Positions 46,774 to 55,767 of a stretch of 64,000 nt of DNA are shown piece by piece; within the stretch, counting starts at the first letter, position 1; the number at the start of each line of letters is the position of its first letter. Source of the stretch: Inonotus obliquus (lineage: Eukaryota; Basidiomycota; Agaricomycetes; Hymenochaetales; Hymenochaetaceae). The notes under the pieces were generated by a model. It did not search any database. It saw nothing but the letters and a program-made list of their open reading frames with translations, and was not told the origin of the DNA. The stretch spans positions 1,798,001-1,862,000 of the forward strand of contig JAJHTX010000010.1 of the NCBI GenBank assembly GCA_032164295.1, given 5' to 3'. The position numbers were made by a program, and so were the translations under genes.

Positions 46774-47481
46774 TTACATTAGTTGTGCATAAAGTTTCTC
46801 AAACCTGTAAGTTTCTTTACCTTGTAAGGATGCTACCACGACAGAAAGTGAGTTTTGTTGGAAGGAGACCTTCCTGGTGCTGTGCTGTATGTGAACTTGG
46901 TTACCTTTCAAGAAGGGCATGCCCAAGATAAGGGAGGCGCATGGGTTCGGAGCAATGATTGCTTTAATTATACATAATGTCCAGGCAGAGTCAGGGGAGT
47001 GCAGTGCGATTGTTACAAATTCTGAGAGAAGATAGGAAGAACATTCGTTTCCACCAAGAGCAAGGCAAATAGGAATCTTTTGAGCAAGTTTTCTCCTCCG
47101 TAATCCGAGTTGTTGAACAAGGGATTCCTTATTAATTACTAAAGACAAACCATTGTCAACAAGAGCGGATATGGATATGAGGTGCATGTTAAAAGCTCCT
47201 TCCAATAGACAACGTAGCAACATTGGCGCTTCGTAGAGAGGTACGTACTCGTCAGAGTCACCAACAAGTATAGTGGATGGCATGTCCACGTCATCCTCTA
47301 CCGCTGCAACAACTTCCTCCAACATTGTAGTTGATAACACTTCAGATTCTGGGAAATCAAGCTGTAATGCTGCAACCGCATAGTCTGGAATTTGGGCGAT
47401 CCATTCGTCATGTTGGACCGCCGCAACCGGAGCAGACACATTCGTATGAGAGGTGGCAGAGGTGGCAAGTGTTTGGGGCAC
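46774..47481 (-). pseudogene. Gypsy element 1 aspartic protease region
   Basis: An open stretch of 235 codons. The retropepsin-like motif is LISISALVDNGLSLVI, with D-N-G in place of the usual D-S/T-G, and IILG-like SLILGMPFLKGN near the end corresponds to the flap-distal motif. Upstream residues are acidic linker. It is the only long undisturbed frame of this element. Confidence 0.65.
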
Positions 47482-48400
47482 CTCTTAAGTCCTTTGGCAT
47501 CTGTGACAGGACCTTTGTTTGCTGCTGCGGGTGGGACTCAACAGTTTCGCGACATATGGTTAGCATAGAAATACTTGCATTTGTAACAACCATTGTGTCT
47601 GTCGAGCACCATTTTCTCTTCCGGCATTAAGCGACCCATATTACCGGTGTGTTGCTAAGTTTAGTCATTGCCCGGGGAGGGGGGGGTAAGGGTTTTGGGA
47701 CAGGAGTGTTGTAGGAGCGGAATGTGTGGTTCACTTGTGGTGTTTAGTGTGTAAGGTGTTAGAGACAATAGCCCTCTGAGTACGTGTGCAATTATCGGCT
47801 TCAAAAACTTAAAGTAGCCACATGTCGAAGTCCTTTGTTGCTTGTATGGCCGGGTTGTTAATGAGTAGCTTTAAGTCATCATCGACATAAGCTGACAAAA
47901 GGAAACACATTTCCTGCTTGCTGAGAGCATAGGTCGACCCAGCAAGTAGCTGGCTTTTGGCTAGGATTTTAAAGTAGAACTCGTTTGCATGCTTACCTTC
48001 TTAGTGCAGGTTTTGGAGTTCGGTGCATACCATCAATTTCCAGTTGCGGTCAAGGACAATGTTCTTGAGCCTGGCATGGAACTCTTCAAATGACATGGCC
48101 TCAACCATCTTGGCCTATCCCGAGTATCAAGTCTGCACCTCAATAGGTCCCAATCCGTAAATGATCGAGCGCATCTGGTCTTCTTTAACTATACCTTTCT
48201 GTACGAAGAAGGTGCAGCAGTATTGTATATACTCAGCAAGCATTTGGGGCATTATGCGGCCATCCGTTACAATGGGGGCTGTATTTAGTTTGAATTTGTG
48301 TAACTGGGAGAGAAGACGTGGCATGTTGGGTGGCAAGGGGTAGCTTTTATGGTGGGTTTTTGGAGGGCTGGAGGTTGCAATTACGAGGCGAGCAAGCGAC
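47482..48400 (-). pseudogene. Gypsy element 1 gag remnant
   Basis: Minus-strand pieces MPRLLSQLHKFKLNTAPIV, FEEFHARLKNIVLDRNWKL and FYFKILAKSQLLAGSTYAL (about 48336-47900) look like a Ty3-type capsid region. A Cys-rich stretch near 47600 may be the former zinc knuckle. Frequent stops. Confidence 0.55.
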
Positions 48401-48630
48401 TTCTTATAGCTAAGCAGAGCATAGAGCCAGGAGTCAGTGAACAGCTCGGGAGCTTTCAGGGAGGAGAGCCAAGAGCCAAGAGCAAGTATGGGAGCTGAGG
48501 AACCTGATATGTCTCAGGGAGCCAGTAGCAAGACAGGACAGGAGTGGTGAGGTGTGAAAAGGGGTCTGGAATGTAATTCACAAGGCGTGCGCAGTTAGGG
48601 ATTCAGAGTTCATATAAAGTTCAAAAAAAG

Positions 48631-48874
48631 TGTAATTGGCACTCGTAGAACAGAACTAGTAGGAACTCTGGTATTCGTATGTCTAAGAGAAATAGAATGG
48701 AAAGGGGAAAGTGGAGTCTCTGGGTTGTTGCCCTGAAGAATGAGACAACTATCTACTTATACTACCGGAACACGGTCACATGACTATTCTATATATATGT
48801 ACTATGATGTAGTTGATTATCTATGATGTACTATATATGATGCAATCATGTAATGATATAATCGGGGGATTACA
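48631..48874 (-). repeat. 5' LTR of Gypsy element 1
   Basis: Starts TGTAATTGGCACTCG on the plus strand and ends GGGGGATTACA. The internal region lies to its left; the flank CACGT on its right is the degenerate TSD partner of CACAT at 43467. Confidence 0.88.
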
Positions 48875-48987
48875 CACGTGAAAGATATTTTATATATCGG
48901 CCCAGTCGGCATGCTTACTGATACTTAAAATAAATACTCAAAAAATATCTAAAATACAATCCCCGCTGATATTCTATTTTGCCTGCC
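48875..48987 (-). repeat. Distal part of the right terminal inverted repeat, cut off by Gypsy element 1
   Basis: Continues the GATATTTTATATATC-type units and ends with GATATTCTATTTTGCCTGCC, the exact complement of the terminus at 40445. Confidence 0.72.
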
Positions 48988-49361
48988 ACACTCTTATGGA
49001 CTCTATGCAGTCATGTGACGTTGCCCTATTGTTTTTTTGACCCTCTCCCTTACTCTATCAAACTACAAAATAACTTATCTTATTGTATGTATGCTACTTC
49101 TTAATGCTAATTAATATTATTATGATAGGAAACACCCAAAATTCAACTAGTTAATGCAGAGAACTTTAGTAAACAATGTATATATTCTCAATAGCCCCTT
49201 GACTACACCGATTTTGACCTGTTTCTATGTACTCATACATTTTTGAGCCTGATTTCTTCATTTTGTTCAAAACAATTTTTGAAGAAGTTGCTTGGTTTTC
49301 AAGATATAGCATAAAATTGTACATATCTCAATTGATTTTTTAAGCTATTTACATTTTTACA

Positions 49362-50465
49362 CTTACAGGGAAATGCAGAATACAGGGAATTCCATAAGAA
49401 TTTGAACATGTGATTTTCGCCATTTTTGGCCCCTCCTGTACCTCAGAACACAAAATAAATTGTATCTCACTCAATTCTTGATCTTTTTGCATCATCTAAA
49501 TTGCTAAATTCATGCCCCAATTGTGCCGTCTGAACTGTAACAAACCTGAGCAAAATCGGGTAAGAAGTGACCCCAAAATGGTGCAAAATGTCATTTTTTC
49601 ATGTATGCCTTATGTACATTTTTTCCTGCACTCAATCCTGGGTCTGCAGCACCCACAAGTGTCTCAGAATGCTCAGATGGAATGACTGTGAATTTAGAGC
49701 CTTTATTTGAGATGTATATTGAGCTGTAAGTGCCAGTCTGAGGCATGCCTAGAAGGCAGAAATGCCCTCTCATCCCTCAAGCTCCTTATGCCCTGGAAAA
49801 AAATGTCTGAAGCCAAATTCATGAATAGGAACTCATTTAGAGTATAATAAATTGTATCTGAGTCATTCCCAGATCAAATGTATATGTTGGGAAGCTGGGG
49901 AAAGGCAGGGAAGTATAGTGCATATGCCCTGTCTCCCCCACCTAAAACAATGCACTAATCCTCATAGAAGACATGAGAAGTGCTCAAATCACTTTCAATA
50001 GGCCTGGAATGAACTTACATGTATGAAATTGGCCTCAGATATTTCTTCTTGGGGCATGGGGAGCTTGGGAGATGAGGAGGCATTTCTGCTTTTCAGGCAT
50101 GTCTCAAACAGTACTTACAGCTCAATATACATCTCAAATGCAGTCCCTAAATTCACATTTATTCCATCTAAGCATTCTGAGACACTTGTAGGTGCTGCAG
50201 ACCCAGGATTGAGTGCAGGAAAAAATGTACATGAGGCATACATGAAAAAACAACATTTTGTGCCATTTTGGGGTCAATTCTTGATCAATTTTGCTCGGGT
50301 TTGTTACAGTTTGGACGGCATGATTGAGGCATGAGTTTAGCAACTTAGATGACGCGAAACGACTAATAATTGAGTGAGATACGATTTATTTTGTATTCTG
50401 AGATACTGGAGGGGTCAAAAATGGAAAAAATCACGTGTCCAAATTATTCTGCATTTCCCTATAAT
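49362..50465. repeat. Large imperfect inverted repeat (arms about 435 and 415 bp)
   Basis: The left arm (about 49362-49796) and the right arm (about 50052-50465) are reverse complements with roughly 85 percent identity by eye. They share CACTTGTGGGTGCTGCAGAC / GTAGGTGCTGCAGACCCAGG and TGAGTGCAGGAAAAAATGTA. The spacer is about 255 bp. A transcript would fold into one long hairpin. Open frames in the arms mirror each other and are not genes. Confidence 0.75.
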
Positions 50466-50588
50466 TATTTCACTGTATCGAATGTTGAATCCTCAGATGA
50501 GACAGGATCTACAGGACTGTCAATCACTTGGAAGGCTAAGCGAGACCGTGAGAACAGCCATTTTTTTTGTATGGATTGCCAATCCCCA

Positions 50589-50595
50589 TATTCAC
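50589..50595. repeat. Right 7-bp target-site duplication TATTCAC
   Basis: Identical to the seven bases before 40163. Confidence 0.8.
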
Positions 50596-50711
50596 TTACA
50601 GAGAAATGTGGACATATAGTTTTCTCATGATGCATGTTGTGTCCAAAATGCCCAAAAAACAACAATTGGACAGATTTCTCAACCAATATTGCACAATAGG
50701 ATATGATATAG

Positions 50712-51759
50712 TGGGGACTGGCAATCCCCGCGCGTTGTCCGTGTCCCCCTTTTTTCAATCGGAGCTTGTATAATTACCAAATATAGTATAAAACGATGAT
50801 CTGTGTTTACCGCCTTCCTCCAGACTTGTAAACTGCACTTCAAATAATTAATCCATGTAAAACGAGGCAATAATGAGCATATAGTGACACATCCTAGTGA
50901 GAACTCCACTAATCTCAATAAATAATAAGCATATATGCTATATTTCACTGTAAAACTGTAAATGACTGCTGGTCAACTTGGAATAATTGTAAGAGACAAG
51001 CCTTGGTAAGCTAGCCGCCTTTTCCCCTTAATATGAGTGACTACTACAATGAAAGATATCAGAGCATTTTTTCTGTACCCTAAGCAGCCTGGCAAACCTA
51101 TCAATACCAAAGATGGCATTTATTGTAACTTGTAAGTATCCCATTTGACAGCCGATCGTGGTGGTAGGTTATCATTAGACATGTCATCAGTTCTTTCTTA
51201 TTTTATCTCAATCAAAGATACATTTTATTTCCCATAAGGTATAAGCATAAAAATCATGCATTTTCTGGGAGTTCTTATGATGCTGAGTTGTATTTTTATG
51301 CACTCATTCACGAAATTTGCAGCTGTTCAAGTCAGATCACGTGATGCGTGTTTTCCTTATATGTTGAATCCTACTGTGATACTTCGACTGAATGAACTCA
51401 ACGAATTTTTATAGGATTTCCGAGATCATTGTTTTAATTGTATCTTTGCATGTCTGCCTTCGATTTGTTCAAAAAAAATTTTGTAGAAATTGCTTAGTTC
51501 GTCAGTTATAACCCTGTACTAGGCCATATCTCAATGGTTTTTTGAAGAATTTTTAACTTTTTGACAGAAATAGCGTCATTTAGATCAGATATATGTTATT
51601 GACAATTTATTTTTGCATTTATTGTGTTGAGGAAGGGGGAAGATGAAGTCGAATGAGTATTTCACTGACCGGTAAATTCATGTACTTAAGCGAGCGCCGG
51701 CACGACGTGACATAGACGGTGGGAATGCGCGCGAGTCACTTAGAGATTGCCAGTCCCCA
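50712..51759. mobile_element. Non-autonomous DNA transposon, same family as the outer element
   Basis: 1048 bp. The left end TGGGGACTGGCAATCCCCGC and right end GAGATTGCCAGTCCCCA form a 15-bp perfect TIR. GATATAG stands on both sides (50705-50711 and 51760-51766), an exact 7-bp TSD. The first 80 bp resemble 40163-40240, and 51415-51560 resemble 49200-49350, so both belong to one family. No open frame with homology inside. Confidence 0.8.
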
Positions 51760-51766
51760 GATATAG

Positions 51767-53500
51767 CCATATAAAAAACACACTCAGGATTATGCTTCTA
51801 ACGATGTAAAAATATCCTTTATATGTTGAGTGTGTGTAGAGGAATAAAAAATACAACCCTATCTTGTCAGTACCTCACCTCTTCCCTTTGACAATGTAAA
51901 AATTGTAACTTATGAAATATTTGATGTAAAAATCTGATTCAAGTGGCTAAATTAATGCTAACATGGTGAGTATCTATGTATGAATTTTAGTTGCTGAGTG
52001 AGGTGTCCTTCACGGTAGAGAAGGACAGTCTTCCAGTCTGCTTACATACAGGATTTTCCCCTTCACCAGTAGATCTATCATAACTCATACATTTCAACAC
52101 CTAAAAATCTCATTCTTCTTGCTAAAATCATCTCTTAGTGAGGATTATTAGATATGCACAACTTGAGCTCTATTAGCAAGGTGTGTAGCTGTATTACATA
52201 GGTCTTCCTATCATACAGGCTCTATCCCAAATAACCCAAATCTTGCCGTTCATAATCTGTAAGAAGTTCAAGGTGGCCTGTGCAAACCTTTTGTGACAGT
52301 GCGAGACACTTGAGAAGAGATAAAGGAATAGTGCCAGTGGGAGATACATCAGGGATGGTAAGTTGTGACAGAGCACATTACAGCTGTTTGTAAAAACATT
52401 TGCAGTCAGCCCTCACGTGCTTTTTTTGACGCACACCATGCCTTCAGAGGTCAAAAATGGACTAATCAGCCATTTTCTCTGTCAATACTGTGCGTAAAAC
52501 TCTGATATAAACATGTAAAACATATACTTGTAAGCATGCTTCTAATGGTGTAAAAATGTCTCAGAAATGTGATGTGTGCATGGCGGAACAAGAAACACAA
52601 TTGCGTCAAGTATGTACCTCACCTCCTTCTTCAGGCAATGCAAAGCTCATAACTCACTGAATACTGCACGCAAAAATATGATACAACTGCATAAAAAATA
52701 CATGCAAAAATGTGCTTCCGTACATGCTACTATCTCACAAATTCGTTGTGCATAGGCCTCAGCAGAAAGGAAACAGTCTTGCAGGTATTGGTCATCACAA
52801 TGCTCCCCACAGACTGCACCAGTCATTGCTATTGACTAGATCATCTGAGTCAACAAAATTGCCTCTACCTGGCATGCATCTGGGCGATGGATTTGGAAAC
52901 TGCAAAAGATTTCATTCATGTTTGAATATGATTGTCGCAGTAGTCCTCAATATCACTGTTCCAATTACCTATATAAAGAATCAATTTTACTTAACAGTTT
53001 GCATCAAGATGGAGACAGTTATACATGGTAGGATATGCAAGGAATATCATATAGCTGCATTGCCAGAATAAGTAGAACATACTGTAATGTCCGATCCAGA
53101 GAACAGGGCCCAATGACAATCTCCTCTTAGTTCATCTGCTACAAATACGGTCCAGCCCAGCTTGAGAAAGGAAGCCATATTGAGCAGGGTGCTCGCGGTC
53201 GGTGAAGTTAAATGTGATATGTTATTGCAAGTATGGAGTTATGAGCCTCTGTAATGCATCTCAAGACATTCCAACATGTCTTCGTCCTGTAGAAGCAGTA
53301 AGAAGGTAATAGGGTATAGTTTACAACTTTCATACTTGTCATGGGCAGTTGCCCCCCTTCCCTCCGAGGATTGACCCAATTGCAAACCCAGCAAGAGTAA
53401 CTTGCTATTTCATGTTTAGTGTGCTACGGTCAATCCCACACCAACCGTCATGCAATTAGCAAGACTCCGGAAGTACAGATCGAGTTGCTTATAAGGCCAG
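51767..53500. other. Repeat-derived stretch, no gene seen
   Basis: AT-rich. Two diverged copies of a block are visible: about 51785-51945 (CTTCTAACGATGTAAAAATATCC...GTACCTCACCTC) and about 52540-52690 (CTTCTAATGGTGTAAAAATGTC...GTACCTCACCTCC). A 119-codon frame at 52712-53071 has no family features. Probably remains of older transposons. Confidence 0.45.
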
Positions 53501-53505
53501 TTCAC
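53501..53505. repeat. TSD TTCAC of Gypsy element 2 (left)
   Basis: TTCAC precedes the left LTR; the identical TTCAC at 60541-60545 follows the right LTR. Confidence 0.88.
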
Positions 53506-54073
53506 TGTTAGGACGGACAAGGTGGCGGTGCACACTTGAGGCCTGTTCTCACAAAGATCGTCTGGTTAAACCAAGACAACCTCTACACTGTCTTGAGGGG
53601 GAGTACACAGTCATCAGCGACGTACATCTAAGGTGGAGAACCTTGAGTAATGCACGCATCTAGGAACAGTATACAACTAAGACGTCGTAGTGGTAAGTAG
53701 ATTGAATAAACTAAGTAAGTACAAGAGAGGAATACCTAAGACGTCGTGGTGGTAAGTAGAAGAGTCGAGTGGGGAAGACAAGACAAGATCTATCTACTTA
53801 TATACACCTGGATTGTGGGAAGGTATTACTCTAAGAAGGTGCTGCACAGCAGCATAACAATATAATCAAATAAGCAACAGGGCCCAACGAGTCAGCAAGA
53901 ATGAGTAAGGGTGAGTAAGTGTCGTCAGGGTTGGGGCAGAATTAGTAATATAGTATTAGTAATATATCGGGATAGGGCGGAGGGAGTCATAAGGTATTAG
54001 TAATGAAAGGAAATTAGTAATATAATGGAATACGAAAAATAAGAAAAGACAAAAAAGGAAAAGTGTTCTTACA
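53506..54073 (-). repeat. 3' LTR of Gypsy element 2
   Basis: 568 bp, nearly identical to 59973-60540. Contains a duplicated CTAAGACGTCGTRGTGGTAAGTAGA unit about 65 bp apart. Confidence 0.92.
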
Positions 54074-54095
54074 TCACCCCCCCCCCCCCCCCCTT
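54074..54095 (-). promoter_or_regulatory. Polypurine tract of Gypsy element 2
   Basis: A run of 17 C on the plus strand (17 G on the coding strand) ends three bases inside the 3' LTR, with AAGG upstream. The position and purine content fit the plus-strand priming site. Confidence 0.7.
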
Positions 54096-54120
54096 CAAGG
54101 TTGGGCGTCCCGACCAATAT

Positions 54121-55767
54121 TTATGCCAGCAGTCCTGGTTGATCAATCAGATCTACATAGAGGGGTAGATCTTTCATGTCGATTGCAACCATGGGTTTTC
54201 CTTTCCAACCATTCACTGGGTCTGGAGGTTCTGTATACGCAAAGATTTGACGTAACGACCGTTGAGGTATCATGAGTTTACGAGGGGCTCCTGGGTGTTT
54301 TTGGTAGAACTTGTCGACAGCTTCCTTCGCATTGTCTCCTAGGTCCGACTCTGGTTGCCAGGTTGCTTCTTCGTATCCTACCCACTTTACTAGGTATTGT
54401 AGCTTCCGCCGATGCAGTCGTGAATCGAGTATTCCTTCAACCTTGTATTCTTCTTCTTCATTGACGAGAACAGGTGGCGGTGGAGGTGCTTTCTTCTGAG
54501 ATTTGAATGAGGGCTCGACCGCGGGTTTCAGTAGGATTTCATTGAAGACAGGGTGAATCTTCTTCCACGTCTTTGGTAACTTGATTCTGTACGCCCCAGC
54601 TCCAACCTTCTCAACGACTTTGTAAGGTCCATACCACTTGTCCTCCATCTTCTTTGTAAGCCTCGTTGTTTTGATATTTCGTCCGTCCAGAAATACCTTG
54701 TCTCCTGGTACGAACTCTATGGACTTTCCTACGTGATGGTCGTGGTACTTCTTCATGTCGTCAGCTGCCTTTTGAAGGTTTTCTTTGGTTAGCTCGTGAG
54801 TCTCCTTGATCTGTTTCGCAAAGTCTTCAGCAACCATGTTTGAGGATGACATTGCAATGTCCAAAAAGTCGCCTAGATTCCTACCCAGATTTGCAAAGAA
54901 AGGAGACATCTTCATCGCTGAGTGTTTCCGGTTGTTGTATGCAAATTCAGCCATAGCCAACCAATTTGCCCAGTCCGACTGTCTATGATCCACATAGAGA
55001 CAAAGGTACTGTTCCAGTTCCTGATTAACCCGCTCAGTTTGTCCATCCGTCTGTGGGTGATACGCTGTTGATGGATTCCCTTTGATGTGTAGGAGCTTGT
55101 ACAATTCCTTCATCATCTTAGCATCAAACTGAGTCCCTCTATCGTGGATAATCTTGCGTGGTAGTCCATGATGACAAAAGACATGATCCCTGTAAATTCT
55201 AGCCATTCCTTCAGCTGTTAACTTCATCGTAGTTGGTACTGCATGTATCTATTTGCTGAAGTAATCGACAATTACGCAGATAGCGTTGTATCCCTCTGAT
55301 TCTGGTAACTCTCCAATCAAATCGACAGTGACAATTTCCCATGGCTTGTCAGGTACTTCGTTTGGATGCAGAATCCTAGCTCTTGTTGCCCTTGTAGCTT
55401 TCGTCCTTTGACACTTGTCACATCCTTTGACGTAAGTATGGATGTCGTAGAACATCGTAGGCCACCAGAACTTTCGGCGTATGAGGTTAACGGTCTTTGT
55501 CGTCCCAGGATGCCCAGCCATTGGTGAGTCATAGTATTCCTTCAACACAAGCTCTTTCACGTCGTTCAGCACAAAGATGATGTTTCCTAGCTTTAACCAC
55601 CCATCCTTCGGTACTACTCCCTTCGGTCTTTTCTTCACCTCCTGCTGCGCCTCCCGTACCTTTTCCAACACATCCTCCTGCGATGTTTGTACCACTCCTC
55701 GTACTAACCAGTCTTTCTTTATGAAGGTGACATTCTCATTATCGTGTTCACCTTTATCATAATCTGC
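54121..55767 (-). pseudogene. Gypsy element 2 integrase with chromodomain
   Basis: Minus strand. The first part (55695-55249) has YYDSPMAGHPGTTKTVNLIR and CDKCQRTKATR (zinc finger), then WEIVTVDLIGELPESEGYN (first catalytic Asp). A TAG at 55249 (from CAG) cuts it. The second part (55227-54121) has IIHDRGTQFDAKMM (second Asp), YHPQTDGQTERVNQELEQYL (Glu), a C-terminal barrel, VEGILDSRLHRRKLQYLVKW with VGYEEATWQPE, the chromodomain that steers integration to modified histones, and a 60-residue tail. A further nonsense codon lies upstream at 55768. Confidence 0.9.

Larger units (their letters stand above)
43472..48874 (-). mobile_element. Ty3/Gypsy LTR retrotransposon (chromovirus), decayed
   Basis: Two LTRs of 248 and 244 bp start TGTAA and end TTACA. 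Flanks are CACAT and CACGT, a 5-bp TSD with one transition. Coding order on the minus strand from 48600 to 43880 is gag, protease, reverse transcriptase, RNase H, integrase, chromodomain, so the right LTR is the 5' one. A purine-rich tract (GAGCAGGGAAGAA) lies next to the left, 3' LTR. Many stops and frameshifts make it inactive. It sits in the right arm of the TIR element around it. Confidence 0.88.
40445..48987. mobile_element. TIR element with long repeat-rich termini carrying host gene fragments; right arm split by a Gypsy element
   Basis: The outer 20 bases, GGCAGGCAAAATAGAATATC at 40445 and GATATTCTATTTTGCCTGCC ending at 48987, are perfect inverted copies. Inside each, irregular GATATTTTAAATATC-like units (about 40480-40740 and 43280-43465 plus 48880-48970) and then GGCAATGGGCAG-like units (about 40770-40870; complement at 43185-43260) follow in mirror order. 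The core (40880-43140) contains a RAD23-like and a NUD1-like gene fragment. The right arm is interrupted by the LTR element at 43472-48874. No transposase seen and no clear TSD found. Confidence 0.7.
40163..50588. mobile_element. DNA transposon (outer shell) with 7-bp TSD, containing nested elements
   Basis: The left end is TGGGGACTGGCAATTCCC and the right end is GGATTGCCAATCCCCA, giving a 14-bp imperfect terminal inverted repeat (one transition). Both ends are flanked by exact TATTCAC. No transposase was found, so it is non-autonomous as it stands. Removing the inserted element at about 40445-48987 leaves roughly 1.9 kb of original element, which itself contains a large inverted repeat (49362-50465). 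A relative with the same terminus lies at 50712-51759. TSD length and termini do not let me name the superfamily with confidence. Confidence 0.75.

Noticed and set aside
49591..50334. Two similar small proteins on opposite strands
   Set aside because: They are mirror translations of the arms of the inverted repeat, not genes.
52712..53071. Plus-strand open frame of 119 codons
   Set aside because: No start context, splice partners or family features, and it lies in repeat debris.
53340..53380. GGGCAGTTGCCCCCC string taken as another copy of the TGGGGACTGGCAAT terminus
   Set aside because: It does not match the terminus beyond a few bases and has no paired end or TSD.
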